Shown here: piece after piece, positions 13,864-23,233 of the stretch
How the letters are laid out: every line of letters begins with the position of its first letter
Numbering within the stretch: position 1 is the stretch's first letter
Assembly (NCBI GenBank): GCA_045637425.1
Contig: JAZTZL010000013.1
Coordinates: 1-52,474, forward strand
Reading direction: 5' to 3'
DNA: 52,474 nucleotides
DNA from: CAJGBR01 sp045637425
GTDB lineage: Bacteria; Bacteroidota; Bacteroidia; Bacteroidales; Rikenellaceae
The notes under the pieces: model-generated
What the model was told of the DNA's origin: nothing
Seen by the model: only the letters and a program-made list of their open reading frames with translations
Database searches by the model: none
Made by a program: the position numbers and the translations under genes

Positions 13864-14261
13864 AATTCCAGATTTTGTCGGCGTGGGTGATTTCGACGGT
13901 ATGAGATATGAATCCAGGCTCCGCCCTTTTCGAGAATAATCTGGTCATATGGAATTGAGCTACGCACAGCCATCTCGTACAGAGCACGATTTTCGGTTCG
14001 GCTACCCGCAGTCAGGTCAGCAGCCTCGCCTACAATATGTTGTGAATTTTCGGCTCCGCACACCAATCTATTGAGTTGGGTGCAACGATAGCCACTTGTG
14101 ATTAGCAATGGTGCACCCCACAATTCGCGCAATGGGTCGAGTACCCGTTCTATCAGTTGCTGTAATTTCAGAGTGACAACCTGCGAGGGGATATTCTTTA
14201 TTCCGTTCTGACGAGCCTTATCCGAGCGGGTCAGTTCATTTACAGTAAAATACTTTGACAT
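13860..14261 (-). CDS. M15-family peptidase, phage endolysin type
   Basis: 133 residues from ATG 14261. Peptidase M15A fold with the zinc ligands H75 and D82 (QHIVGEAADL) and H118 (WIHISY), plus the substrate-side SGYRC motif near residue 56. The short length and the N-terminal YFTVNELTRSD are typical of phage-encoded M15 muramoyl-peptide hydrolases in Bacteroidales rather than of cellular D-Ala-D-Ala carboxypeptidases, which are longer and exported. Together with the spanin-like gene it forms an isolated lysis cassette with no other phage genes nearby. Confidence 0.82.
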   Translation of the reverse strand: MSKYFTVNELTRSDKARQNGIKNIPSQVVTLKLQQLIERVLDPLRELWGAPLLITSGYRCTQLNRLVCGAENSQHIVGEAADLTAGSRTENRALYEMAVRSSIPYDQIILEKGGAWIHISYRRNHPRRQNLEL

Positions 14262-14366
14262 AAATCCTATTTTTGAGGTTAGACCCACAAATATCTACCA
14301 TTTTTCAAAATCTCTGTTAGCACAAATATTATTGTATAAAATATCAATATGTATCGAAAAATATCA

Positions 14367-14374
14367 TATATTTG
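14367..14374 (+). promoter_or_regulatory. asd promoter box
   Basis: TATATTTG 26 nt before ATG 14401. No convincing TTG at the usual distance. Confidence 0.45.
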
Positions 14375-14400
14375 CGGAAATAATAAAAGTTACAATCGTT

Positions 14401-15411
14401 ATGAATATAGCCATTGTCGGAGCAAGCGGTGCCGTAGGACAAGAGTTAATGAGGGTTCTTTTGCAGCGCAATTTCCCCATTGACACACTAAGATTATTTG
14501 GTTCGGAGCGCAGCGCAGGAACAACATACGAATTCAACAACCAACAGATAACAGTCGAATTGCTTGAAGATGGCGACGCCTTCAAAGGCATAGACATCGC
14601 ATTTGTTTCGGCCGGAGCCGAGACCTCACGCCGATTCTGGCAGACAATCACCCGCCACGGAGCCATTATGATTGACAATTCAAGCGCATTCAGAATGGAC
14701 GATGACGTGCCTTTGGTAGTCCCCGAAGTCAATGGACCGGCAGCACTTAACCCGCCGCGAAGAATAATATCAAACCCGAACTGCACTACGATTCAGCTTG
14801 TCGTGGCGCTGAACATCATAGAACAGATGTCGCACATACGCCGCGTACACGTAGCCACTTACCAATCGGCAAGCGGTGCAGGTGCTCAAGCAATGGTTGA
14901 ACTCGAGAACCAATTCCGCCAGCTGGTAAATGGCGAAACTCCTACGGTCGAAAAATTCTATTATCAGTTGGCATACAATCTAATACCTCACATTGATAGT
15001 TTCACCGAAAACGGCTACACAAAAGAGGAGATGAAGATGTATCACGAGACTCGCAAGATTATGTCGTCGGACATCGAAGTCAGCGCGACGTGCGTTCGCG
15101 TACCCGTAATGCGCAACCACAGCGAAGCAGTCTGGGTAGAGACCGAAGAACCAATAGACCTGACCGAACTATCGCGCAGATTTGAGGTTGGCGAGGGCAC
15201 AATTCTCTGCGACTGCCCCGAGGAGCGCATCTACCCAATGCCGCTGCAATTGGAAGGTTGCGATGCAGTCTATGTCGGCCGCCTGCGCAAAGACCTGAGC
15301 AATCTGAACGGACTCTCGTTCTGGTCAGTGAGCGACCAAATCCGTAAAGGAGCAGCACTGAACGCAGTGCAAATAGCAGAATATATCCTCAAAAACGGAG
15401 CATTAAAATAG
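14401..15411 (+). CDS. asd: aspartate-semialdehyde dehydrogenase
   Basis: 336 residues from ATG 14401. NADP-binding GASGAVGQEL at residues 7-16, catalytic cysteine in SNPNCTTIQ near residue 128, the substrate-binding region around QSASGAGAQAM, and a late histidine in VMRNHSEAVW. It reduces L-aspartyl-4-phosphate to the semialdehyde, the branch point to lysine/diaminopimelate, threonine and methionine. Followed after 13 nt by the LRR gene, but a functional link between the two is not obvious. The upstream extension to 14332 would precede the promoter box. Confidence 0.94.
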   Translation: MNIAIVGASGAVGQELMRVLLQRNFPIDTLRLFGSERSAGTTYEFNNQQITVELLEDGDAFKGIDIAFVSAGAETSRRFWQTITRHGAIMIDNSSAFRMDDDVPLVVPEVNGPAALNPPRRIISNPNCTTIQLVVALNIIEQMSHIRRVHVATYQSASGAGAQAMVELENQFRQLVNGETPTVEKFYYQLAYNLIPHIDSFTENGYTKEEMKMYHETRKIMSSDIEVSATCVRVPVMRNHSEAVWVETEEPIDLTELSRRFEVGEGTILCDCPEERIYPMPLQLEGCDAVYVGRLRKDLSNLNGLSFWSVSDQIRKGAALNAVQIAEYILKNGALK

Positions 15412-15424
15412 AAAAATAATTGTT

Positions 15425-17707
15425 ATGAAAGAGTTTATTGCAAAACTAACCACAAAGCTGACTGCGAAACAACGAGTAGGCGCGTTGATTGTTATCGCAC
15501 TGCTGATTGTTATCGCAATCGTCAATATGACAAAGAGCGAAGAAAAAGAGGTCGTTGTAGAGAAACGCATAACTCCAATTGAGAAAATTCTCTACCCGAT
15601 GAGACAATCTTTTTATATTTCGTTTCCTGGGTTTTCAGATTTCGAAGTCAGACCGAGCACGAACTACTCGATTGATTACGAAATTCCTAACGCCGACAAA
15701 TTGGGCGAAATTGAAGTTTCGACAGAATGTTTTGATGGCTACACAGCACGAATCGAGAAGATTAACAACTCGAAGGGAGTAATCCACATCACGACTCCTG
15801 ACACATTGAAGTTCAGCGAAGTCTATCTTATGGCGAGTCGCAAGAACGAGACTCCCGTGCTGTATTCGATAAATATGAGAAAGCGCATTACGGTCTCTAT
15901 TCCTGCGACTGTTTTTGCAGCCAAAATTATGGACAAATATCACGTAGATCTTCCGCTGGATATGACAGAATATATTGTCTCGATTCCAACAAACGACAGA
16001 TATTGGATTGAGAGCGAGAAGGGCGACTCTATCGGCCTCGACTACAAAGACCTTGAAAAAGCCGATGAAGAAGAGGAAAATAAGGACAGTTTCGTAGGAC
16101 AGGTAAAACAATTAATTGAGAGAGTGAGAGTTGCATTTTCAGATGAAAGCCTCGAAGACTACGAAAATTATGGAGACCCGTCTATTGTTGCACCTACAAA
16201 AAAAGATGAAGAAAAGCGATATGAGAATGTATTGAATTTCAAGATTTATAGTTTTCCGCAACAAGAGGGAGCGGACTCTGCAATAAGACACTCCATTGTG
16301 AGATTGCTGAACGAACACGATGAGGTAATCAAAACCATCTTCATAACACAGAGCAATGTTGCTAAGTTATCGGTTAAGATGGACACTGCGGGTAAATTCG
16401 AAGAAAAAATATTTCTTGGAGATTTCGAGTCTGTGCAGTCGTTGAAAATCGAAGGACCTATGGACTCAACAGACTTTTCCAAACTCAGACATTTCAAAGA
16501 ATTGAAACATCTCGACCTGTTTGGAGTAAATATCAAATCAATCAGTTGGCAACTCTATCTCAAGGAGTTAGTCTCAGTCATACTGCCCGAGTCATTGACC
16601 GAATTGACCAATGGCGCATTTAAGGAATCATACAACCTCAAGAGAGTAGAAATGGCAAATGTCGAGAAAATCGGAGAGATGGCATTTTGCGACTGCAAAC
16701 AATTAGATGGCGTAAAATTTCCACAAACACTGAAGTATATCGGGAACTTTGCATTTTCAGGCTGCTCAAGTCTGTCAAATATAAGACTCCCTGAAAGTAC
16801 AGATTCGCTGGGACGTTCAGCATTTGCAAGATGTAAAAGTCTGAGCGACGTACAACTCACCGAGGGCATAAAATCTATCAGTCACTATGCATTCGGCGAG
16901 TGTACATCTCTTAAATCAATTTTTATTCCGTCAAGTGTAGTATATATCGGAGAGCGTGTATTCTATGGCTGTGAAAAACTGACCCGTTTCTCGAGCAAAT
17001 TATCACCCGATGGTCGAGCTCTGATTGTGGACAACGTGCTGCGCGCAGTAACAACCAGCGGACTGACACAATACACAATACCATCGTCAGTGCAGGCGAT
17101 TGGAGAATTCGCATTCTTCCAATGTACTAACCTAAAAAATGTAGTCATTCCATCAAGTGTAACCGAAATTCGCAACTCTGCATTTTTCGGCTGCAAAGGA
17201 TTGACCGGCATTAATATCCCCACCAGCGTAAATAGGATAAAAACTACGGCATTTGCTTACTGCAAAGGGCTGCGCAAGATTAAATTTCCCGAGAGTGTAA
17301 CCGTAGTCGAAAGCTGGGCATTTGACGGCTGTTCAAATTTGACTGAAGTCGAACTCAGTTCTGCGACCACAAATATTTTGGATTACGCATTCACAGGTTG
17401 TCACTCGCTTTTGGCATTCAAGATTCCCGATCAAACGAACAAAATTGGCAACTACTCGTTCTCAGGCACAGGACTCGTCAAGATGGAACTCCCCAAAAAT
17501 GTTTCATCACTCGGACGTGCTGTATTCCAGGAATGTTTGGATCTTGAAGAATTGAACTGTACAGCTATCACGCCACCCGTTGTTGACTCGATACTAGGTT
17601 CGTCACTGAACAAACTTAATTCGGTTTATGTACCACAAAAATCGGTTGACACCTACAAATCGACCATCGGCTGGAAAGAACATTCACTTAAGGCAGCTCA
17701 GAATTAG
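15425..17707 (+). CDS. membrane-anchored BspA-like LRR_5 protein
   Basis: 760 residues. A single hydrophobic segment near residues 19-37 (GALIVIALLIVIAIVNM) follows a lysine-rich N-terminus, so this is an N-in anchor with the rest outside. Residues ~45-330 form a mixed beta region with an acidic insert (EEEEN). From ~335 to 740 there are about fifteen LRR_5 (BspA-type) repeats of the pattern IGe.AF..C..L..i.iP.sv..I. Such repeats mediate protein or surface binding in Bacteroidales. Most LRR_5 proteins have a cleaved signal and a sorting tail; here there is neither, so it is probably periplasm-facing. Located 13 nt after asd. Confidence 0.85.
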   Translation: MKEFIAKLTTKLTAKQRVGALIVIALLIVIAIVNMTKSEEKEVVVEKRITPIEKILYPMRQSFYISFPGFSDFEVRPSTNYSIDYEIPNADKLGEIEVSTECFDGYTARIEKINNSKGVIHITTPDTLKFSEVYLMASRKNETPVLYSINMRKRITVSIPATVFAAKIMDKYHVDLPLDMTEYIVSIPTNDRYWIESEKGDSIGLDYKDLEKADEEEENKDSFVGQVKQLIERVRVAFSDESLEDYENYGDPSIVAPTKKDEEKRYENVLNFKIYSFPQQEGADSAIRHSIVRLLNEHDEVIKTIFITQSNVAKLSVKMDTAGKFEEKIFLGDFESVQSLKIEGPMDSTDFSKLRHFKELKHLDLFGVNIKSISWQLYLKELVSVILPESLTELTNGAFKESYNLKRVEMANVEKIGEMAFCDCKQLDGVKFPQTLKYIGNFAFSGCSSLSNIRLPESTDSLGRSAFARCKSLSDVQLTEGIKSISHYAFGECTSLKSIFIPSSVVYIGERVFYGCEKLTRFSSKLSPDGRALIVDNVLRAVTTSGLTQYTIPSSVQAIGEFAFFQCTNLKNVVIPSSVTEIRNSAFFGCKGLTGINIPTSVNRIKTTAFAYCKGLRKIKFPESVTVVESWAFDGCSNLTEVELSSATTNILDYAFTGCHSLLAFKIPDQTNKIGNYSFSGTGLVKMELPKNVSSLGRAVFQECLDLEELNCTAITPPVVDSILGSSLNKLNSVYVPQKSVDTYKSTIGWKEHSLKAAQN

Positions 17708-17730
17708 ACTCAACATTCATAACGACACGA

Positions 17731-17768
17731 CCGCCCGACTTGAATAAGTCGGGCGGTTTGTTTTTATT
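17731..17768 (+). terminator. intrinsic terminator after LRR gene
   Basis: CCGCCCGACTT / AAGTCGGGCGG perfect 11-bp stem, 4-nt loop, then TTTGTTTTTATT. Confidence 0.9.
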
Positions 17769-17777
17769 AATCTGCTA

Positions 17778-17820
17778 CAAAAAATGGGAGTCTGCCTAAC
17801 ACTATGTCAGACAGACTCCC
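17778..17820 (-). terminator. intrinsic terminator of nrdJ
   Basis: GGGAGTCTG / CAGACTCCC stem (17786-17794 / 17812-17820) followed on the minus strand by CATTTTTTTG; 24 nt after the nrdJ stop. Confidence 0.88.
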
Positions 17821-17844
17821 GATGATATGGTTAGTTGTAAAAGG

Positions 17845-20391
17845 CTATCCGCACTTAGAGTGACCGCAAGAGGTACAAACCAAGCAACCCTCTTGATACA
17901 GCAACGTGTCTTGACCGCACTCGGGGCACTTCGGAGCCTTAGGCTTCGTTCCGTCCGGAATGTAGCGGTGCAATGCTCGAGCTACACCGTTTTTCCAGGT
18001 ATTGATTGTTTCGCTATCAAGGCGCAGCGACTCAACCAAGTGAACTACGTCAACAATCGGCATTCCGTTACGCAACACTCCCGAAATCAACTTCGCGTAG
18101 TTCCAGAATTCACTGTCAAACAAACGAGAGATACCACCGATTGTATTTGTGTATCCGTACTTATCCTTGTATTGGAAGTCATATCGTTTAGTGCCATCTT
18201 CTTCACGCACCTTAAGGATTACCCCTTTAGTAATTTTGCGAGGAATAAACATCGCATCTTCTTCGATTTTACCCGTAAAGATTTCGTATGGCTGACCATT
18301 GGACATACCCACGAATGCAATCCAATCCTCATCACCGTTCTTGAATCGAATAATGTCCGCATTCAACTCCTTCGGACGGTGCAGCGGTCTGTCCGATGTT
18401 TGTTTCTCTTTTTTCTTGTTTGAAACGAGCACTCCGTCACGCGAACCGTCTCGATAAACAGTTACCCCCTTACAACCCGATTCCCAAGCTGTGATGTACA
18501 CTTCAGACACGAGTTCTTCGGTCACATCATTCGGCAAGTTTACAGTTACTGAAATCGAGTGGTCAACCCATTTTTGGATAGCACCCTGCATCTTGACTTT
18601 ATTCACCCAATCGATGTCTGCAGACGTAGCCTTATAGTATGGCGACTTCTTAACCAATTCGTCAATTTGGTCATTATTCATCTGATTGATTTGTTCCACA
18701 GAGTATCCATTGATACCAGCCCAAGTCAAGAACTTGTGGTGATAAACATTGTATTCTTCCCAAGAATCGCCCACTTCGTCCACGAATGAAATTTTCACAT
18801 CTTTATCATTCGGATTCACCTTTCTGCGACGTTTGTACACCGGCAGGAATACAGGCTCGATGCCAGATGTAGTCTGCGACATAAGGCTTGTCGTACCTGT
18901 AGGAGCAATAGTCAACATCGCAATGTTACGACGACCATTCTTCAGCATCAATTCATAGAGTTCTGGATCGACCTCTTTGATTCGGCAAATCATCGGATTA
19001 TTCTCTTCACGTTTAGCATCAAAAATTTTGAATGCGCCACGTTCGCCAGCCATTACTACAGATGCACGGTAAGCCTCTACGGCCAGAGTTTGCTGCACTT
19101 TAACCGAGAAGTCGATAGCCTCATTGGTTCCATATCTCAAACCGAGCGCTGCCAACATATCACCTTCAGCTGTAATACCCAAACCTGTACGACGACCCAT
19201 CAGTGCTTTCTCCTTAATCTTGAGCCACAAGTCGTGCTCTACGCGGCGAATATCTTCATCTTCGGGGTCAGAAGTAATCTTCTTGATGATGGCTTCGATT
19301 TTTTCGAGTTCGAGGTCGATAATATCGTCCATCATTCTCATCGCCTTGTGAATATGCTTTTTGAACTTTTCGAAGTTGAATGACGCATTTGTAGTGAATG
19401 GGTCATCAACATAACTATACAAGTTCATCGCCAACAGACGGCAACTGTCATACGGACAGAGAGGAATTTCGCCACAAGGGTTCGTAGATACGGTTTTGAA
19501 TCCGAGGTCTGCATAGCAATCGGGCACAGATTCTCTTGCGATAGTGTCCCAGAAGAGGATTCCCGGCTCGGCAGACTTCCACGCATTGTGGATTATCTTT
19601 TTCCACAGAGCCGTAGCGTCAATCTCTTTACGGTGTGTCGGAGTTTGTGAATCTATCGGGAATTGTTGAACATATTTCTCATTACTTTTGACAGCCTTCA
19701 TAAACTCGTCGTCAATCTTTACAGAGATGTTTGCACCTGTAATTTTACCGGTATCAACCTTTGCATTGATAAAATTCTCAGCATCTGGGTGCTTAATCGA
19801 CAACGACAACATCAGCGCACCACGACGACCATCTTGCGCCACCTCGCGAGTCGAGTTTGAATATCTCTCCATAAACGGCACGATACCTGTCGAGGTCAGC
19901 GCACTGTTCAATACGGGACTACCCGTCGGACGAATATGCGACAAGTCGTGTCCTACGCCACCGCGACGTTTCATCAGTTGCACCTGCTCTTCATCGATGC
20001 GAATGATGCCGCCGTAAGAGTCTGCAGGATTCTGGTGTCCGATAACAAAGCAGTTAGACAACGATGCAATCTGCAAATTGTTGCCGATACCTGTCATTGG
20101 ACCGCCCTGAGGAATGATATATTTGAAATCCTTCAGCAGATCGTAAACCTCCTCCTTGGACATTGGATTGGGGTAGGTATTTTCGATTCGTTCGATTTCT
20201 GCGGCAATTCTTCGGTGCATCTGTTCTGGCGATGCTTCGTAGATTTTACCGAACGAATCCTTCAGCGCATATTTGCTGACCCACACTGTGGCAGCCAGCT
20301 CATCACCTGCGAAGTATTCCGTAGCCTGTGAAACGGCGTCTTTGTACGAATACTCGACAAGTTCTTCGTTATGGGTAGTATTTTTGGTCAT
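17845..20391 (-). CDS. nrdJ: adenosylcobalamin-dependent (class II) ribonucleotide reductase
   Basis: 848 residues. It reduces ribonucleotides to deoxyribonucleotides using a B12-derived thiyl radical, independent of oxygen. Visible landmarks are SLSNCFVIG (substrate-site cysteine), KRRGGVGHDLSHIRPTGS, the active-site loop STNPCGEIPL, APTGTTSLMSQ, and a C-terminal zinc ribbon (CPECG...CTSCG) with a redox-type terminal CGHSKCG. The N-terminal ATP-cone typical of class I/III is absent or very short. Single gene with its own terminator and a ~170-nt leader containing an attenuator-like hairpin and tandem repeats (20451-20548), which suggests regulated expression. Confidence 0.95.
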   Translation of the reverse strand: MTKNTTHNEELVEYSYKDAVSQATEYFAGDELAATVWVSKYALKDSFGKIYEASPEQMHRRIAAEIERIENTYPNPMSKEEVYDLLKDFKYIIPQGGPMTGIGNNLQIASLSNCFVIGHQNPADSYGGIIRIDEEQVQLMKRRGGVGHDLSHIRPTGSPVLNSALTSTGIVPFMERYSNSTREVAQDGRRGALMLSLSIKHPDAENFINAKVDTGKITGANISVKIDDEFMKAVKSNEKYVQQFPIDSQTPTHRKEIDATALWKKIIHNAWKSAEPGILFWDTIARESVPDCYADLGFKTVSTNPCGEIPLCPYDSCRLLAMNLYSYVDDPFTTNASFNFEKFKKHIHKAMRMMDDIIDLELEKIEAIIKKITSDPEDEDIRRVEHDLWLKIKEKALMGRRTGLGITAEGDMLAALGLRYGTNEAIDFSVKVQQTLAVEAYRASVVMAGERGAFKIFDAKREENNPMICRIKEVDPELYELMLKNGRRNIAMLTIAPTGTTSLMSQTTSGIEPVFLPVYKRRRKVNPNDKDVKISFVDEVGDSWEEYNVYHHKFLTWAGINGYSVEQINQMNNDQIDELVKKSPYYKATSADIDWVNKVKMQGAIQKWVDHSISVTVNLPNDVTEELVSEVYITAWESGCKGVTVYRDGSRDGVLVSNKKKEKQTSDRPLHRPKELNADIIRFKNGDEDWIAFVGMSNGQPYEIFTGKIEEDAMFIPRKITKGVILKVREEDGTKRYDFQYKDKYGYTNTIGGISRLFDSEFWNYAKLISGVLRNGMPIVDVVHLVESLRLDSETINTWKNGVARALHRYIPDGTKPKAPKCPECGQDTLLYQEGCLVCTSCGHSKCG

Positions 20392-20562
20392 ATCTTGTAT
20401 ATATATTTTTTGAGTTTAAATTACTATTTCCAACTGCAAGGTTTAATGACAAAAAAATTGAGTCCATAATTTCATAACTCAATTTCGCTAACACTCAATA
20501 CTCTTGCACTAAAATCGGCAACTGCCACTCTCGTTCAACTGCCACTCTTTGGAATCTCTTAC
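20392..20562 (-). promoter_or_regulatory. nrdJ leader with attenuator-like terminator and tandem repeats
   Basis: A perfect 9-bp stem AAATTGAGT / ACTCAATTT (20485-20477 / 20463-20455) followed by seven T's (minus strand) lies 64 nt before the nrdJ start, inside the transcript predicted from the TACCTTTG box at 20576-20569. Upstream of it a 13-bp element (AGAGTGGCAGTTG on the minus strand) is repeated at 20548-20536 and 20531-20519, with GCAGTTG again at 20437-20431 after the terminator. This is the layout of a transcription-attenuation switch. The cobalamin riboswitch B12-box is not visible. A conserved RNA upstream of nrdJ genes has been described in comparative genomics; whether this is that motif needs a covariance search. 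Confidence 0.5.
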
Positions 20563-20579
20563 ACCTTGCAAAGGTAAGT

Positions 20580-20971
20580 CAATTCATATGGTCCAACGAA
20601 ATTTTTTAGCAACTATTTTCAACAAATAATTAACATTTTTCTCATACTTTCACTAATCGCTAATAATCAATCACTTAAAAATAAATCATTATAAATCAAT
20701 TTATTACAAACACAAGTAATGAACAAATGTGGCTCAAAACGGGCTGAGAGGCCATTTTGTGCGTTATGCTCTATATGACTACTATGTATCACACTAATGT
20801 GCTAAATTTTCTTACTAAACACCATCTCGCTCTTGTGTTGAAATACAGGTATTACACTTTTTAGAATGTGAGTCATATTGCTAATCTTAATCAGTCAGCA
20901 CTCTATCAATCATTTATATTTTTAAAGCATTTTTTTGTGTAGTTGTGTTATTATAAATAAATAATATTTTA
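20580..20971. other. AT-rich intergenic stretch without recognised gene
   Basis: No coding frame or tRNA is seen. A weak hairpin lies around 20733-20760. Nothing resembles the ~300-nt leader family. The region separates the divergent nrdJ and beta-barrel genes. Confidence 0.5.
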
Positions 20972-20979
20972 TATATTTG
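20972..20979 (+). promoter_or_regulatory. promoter box of the beta-barrel gene
   Basis: TATATTTG. The transcript would begin near 20986, so the in-frame ATG at 20985 lies at or before the start of transcription and the ATG at 21009 is the real start. Confidence 0.6.
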
Positions 20980-21008
20980 CAAAAATGTTTAACCAAAATT
21001 TAATCACA

Positions 21009-21665
21009 ATGAAACACCTACAACTACTAATTGCATTGTGTTTGTTAAGTGCAAACATTGCAAACGCTCAGTCAATCATCGCGGAAAAAGCAAAGATGGA
21101 GATCGAAAAAGCGAAGATTAGAATTGAATCTAATAGCGATCTTCCAGATGAATTTTACACAAGACAAGGATTTACATTATCAAATGTGTCAAATCTTGAC
21201 CATAACTATAAGCTAAGTTTTCATATTGGCTTCGGATACGAATTCCAAATCTCATCGTTTTATTCACTGCAACCGGAAGCCATTTTCTCTCGACAAGGCT
21301 CTACGGCAGTCATAGATGGAGTTCGCATTCGCAACCGATTAAACTACATAAATATCCCCGTTGTATCAAGATTTTTTATAACACCGAAACTCAGTCTTGA
21401 CGTAGCTCCACAATTAGGACTGCTTGCATCTGCGCGAGTAAAAACCAAAGGCGACAAAAATAATCGTAACATCAAAATCTTGAGCAGCGAAGACTTCAAC
21501 ACTACCGAATTTGGCGTTGGTCTCGGAACAACATATAAAATTTGTGAAGACACTCACATAATGTTCCGATACACACAAGGTCTGACCAATGTTTACAAGA
21601 AAAGTTACATCGGAGACAAAAACACTCGCAATTCGACATTTGAAATATCGCTTATCTTCAGATAA
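21009..21665 (+). CDS. outer-membrane beta-barrel protein (PorT/OMP_b-brl type)
   Basis: 218 residues from ATG 21009. Sec signal peptide KHLQLLIALCLLSANIANA, cleaved after residue ~20. A short charged helix (EKAKMEIEKAKIRIES) is followed by alternating beta strands with periodic aromatic residues (FHIGFGYEFQISSFYSLQPEAIFS, FGVGLGTTYKI) and a C-terminal strand ending FEISLIFR, typical of eight-stranded outer-membrane barrels. The function is not predictable. Followed by the terminator at 21692-21726. Confidence 0.78.
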   Translation: MKHLQLLIALCLLSANIANAQSIIAEKAKMEIEKAKIRIESNSDLPDEFYTRQGFTLSNVSNLDHNYKLSFHIGFGYEFQISSFYSLQPEAIFSRQGSTAVIDGVRIRNRLNYINIPVVSRFFITPKLSLDVAPQLGLLASARVKTKGDKNNRNIKILSSEDFNTTEFGVGLGTTYKICEDTHIMFRYTQGLTNVYKKSYIGDKNTRNSTFEISLIFR

Positions 21666-21691
21666 TTTTCAAAGTGTAGCTAATAAAAACG

Positions 21692-21726
21692 CCCTCGGCA
21701 GTAATTCTGTCGAGGGTATTTTTTTG
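21692..21726 (+). terminator. intrinsic terminator after the beta-barrel gene
   Basis: CCCTCGGCAG / CTGTCGAGGG stem and a T-rich tail at 21718-21726. Confidence 0.88.
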
Positions 21727-21854
21727 ATTTATTAAAATGGATTGTGAGCGTGCAAAACTGTAGTATTGCAATTATTTTGCACTTGAGCAATGCCCGACTA
21801 CGGCTCCAAACTCGGCGAAGAAAAATGATGAAGGGATAAAAAAAATGAAAAATT

Positions 21855-21885
21855 TTGAAAAAGTTTGCAAAATTGATTACCTTTG
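21855..21885 (+). promoter_or_regulatory. promoter of the bamD operon
   Basis: TTG (21855-21857), 20 nt, TACCTTTG (21878-21885); a good Bacteroidetes consensus 26 nt before the bamD start. Confidence 0.7.
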
Positions 21886-21911
21886 TGAGTTAATTCGATA
21901 AAAATATCTAT

Positions 21912-22889
21912 ATGATAAGGAGTAGTTTCAAACGTGCGATTAGAACTGTAGCATTGATAGTGGCGTTCGGCGCCGTATCGAGCAGTTGCTCTATGTGGCA
22001 GAAAATCACCTCAGAACGCGATGCAAATGAGGGCACTGCTATTGTGAATGAGCAGCCTGAAATCGAAACGCCCGCAGTGAAAAAAGAGAAGAAAATCGAA
22101 GATATTTCGTATAACAAAATCTACCGTAGTAAGGATTATCAGCTAAAGTACAGATATGCAATGAGAATGTTCGAACTTGAAAAATTCGAGCGTGCGATTG
22201 CAGTCTTCGAAGAGGTTTATCCCTACTTTGTAAACCGCACCGAAGGCGATTCTCTGCTATACTTCCAAGCACTGAGCCACTTCAGAGTCGGCGCGTTCGA
22301 GACCAGCAGCGGATTGTTCGACCGATTCAGAAAGCGTTTTACTTATAGCGAATTCATCGAAGATGCTGAGTATCACTATGCTAAATGTTTCTACTATCAG
22401 TCGCCTCGTCCAGAACGCGACCAGACTACGACATATTTGGCAATGAAAGCAATGAACGAATTCCTGAAACGTTACCCACAAACAAGTCGCAAGGAGGAGG
22501 TCGAGGGATACATCGCAGAGTTGCAACAAAAGATATATGATAAGGAGTTGCTCAATGCAAAAGTTTACTACAACGTAGGACACTACAAATCTGCGGTTTA
22601 TGCGCTGAAGAATGTATTGGCAATCCAACCAGAGACTACGCACAAAGAGGAAATTATGTTCCTCATTGTGAAGTCAAGTTTCGAACTCGCAGAAAATTCT
22701 GTCGATGAGCTCAGACACGAGAGATACCTCGACACTATCGACAGCTACTATAACTTCATCTCCGAGTACCCTGAAACCAAACACAAAAAAGCTGTAGAGA
22801 AAATCTATAAAGCATCACAAAAATTTGTTCAGTCAACCAAAAAAAATAATAAAACAGAAGATGGAAATCAAGAAGAACGTTCCGAATAA
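21912..22889 (+). CDS. bamD: outer membrane assembly lipoprotein BamD
   Basis: 325 residues. Signal with lipobox SSSC (Cys near residue 26), then a lysine/glutamate linker and five TPR-like helical repeats from ~residue 75 to 305 (LKYRYAMRMFELEKFERAIAVFEEV..., AEYHYAKCFYYQSP, MNEFLKRYPQTSRKEE). BamD is the essential accessory lipoprotein of the BamA beta-barrel insertion machine on the inner leaflet of the outer membrane. The Bacteroidota form is longer at both ends than the ~245-residue E. coli one. It overlaps the next gene by 29 nt, and this bamD-omega-coaBC order is typical of the phylum. Confidence 0.92.
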   Translation: MIRSSFKRAIRTVALIVAFGAVSSSCSMWQKITSERDANEGTAIVNEQPEIETPAVKKEKKIEDISYNKIYRSKDYQLKYRYAMRMFELEKFERAIAVFEEVYPYFVNRTEGDSLLYFQALSHFRVGAFETSSGLFDRFRKRFTYSEFIEDAEYHYAKCFYYQSPRPERDQTTTYLAMKAMNEFLKRYPQTSRKEEVEGYIAELQQKIYDKELLNAKVYYNVGHYKSAVYALKNVLAIQPETTHKEEIMFLIVKSSFELAENSVDELRHERYLDTIDSYYNFISEYPETKHKKAVEKIYKASQKFVQSTKKNNKTEDGNQEERSE

Positions 22890-23178
22890 CACCATCACTC
22901 GCAATCTGTCGAAGATGGATAACCCGACAGGTAATATCTACGAATCTGTGATGGTAATTGCAAAACGTGCAAACCAAATCTCAGTAGAGATGAAACAGGA
23001 ACTGAATCGAAAACTCGCAGAGTTCTCGACCAGCAATGACACTCTTGAAGAAACATTTGAGAATTGCGAACAAATCGAAATCTCAAAGTATTACGAACGT
23101 CAGCCAAAACCTGTTTTGGTTGCTACAGAGGAGTTTCTGAATGGAGAGTTGTTCTTTCGTGAAACCGAACAGAACTGA
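22861..23178 (+). CDS. RNA polymerase omega/Rpb6-like subunit
   Basis: 105 residues from ATG 22861, inside the 3' end of bamD. The core GNIYESVMVIAKRANQIS matches the omega/Rpb6 family motif (N.yE.v.iiakRA.qi), with a Bacteroidota-specific C-terminal extension (YERQPKPVLVATEEFLNGEL). It stabilises the beta' subunit. The frame could begin at 22825, but those codons lie in bamD and are not family-like. Confidence 0.85.
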   Translation: MEIKKNVPNNTITRNLSKMDNPTGNIYESVMVIAKRANQISVEMKQELNRKLAEFSTSNDTLEETFENCEQIEISKYYERQPKPVLVATEEFLNGELFFRETEQN

Positions 23179-23233
23179 TAACATCATTTCTCGCTTGAGT
23201 TATTGAAAAAACCTTCGCGGTGAGAAATCTTTG

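Noticed and set aside
20563..20570. TGCAAGGT pairing with ACCTTGCA near 20434-20441 as a closing stem of the nrdJ leader
   Set aside because: The first arm overlaps the -7 promoter box and lies before the predicted transcription start, so it would not be in the RNA.
20742..20749. GGCTGAGA resembling the thiamine riboswitch core
   Set aside because: None of the other conserved TPP elements follow within the expected distance and no thiamine gene is downstream.
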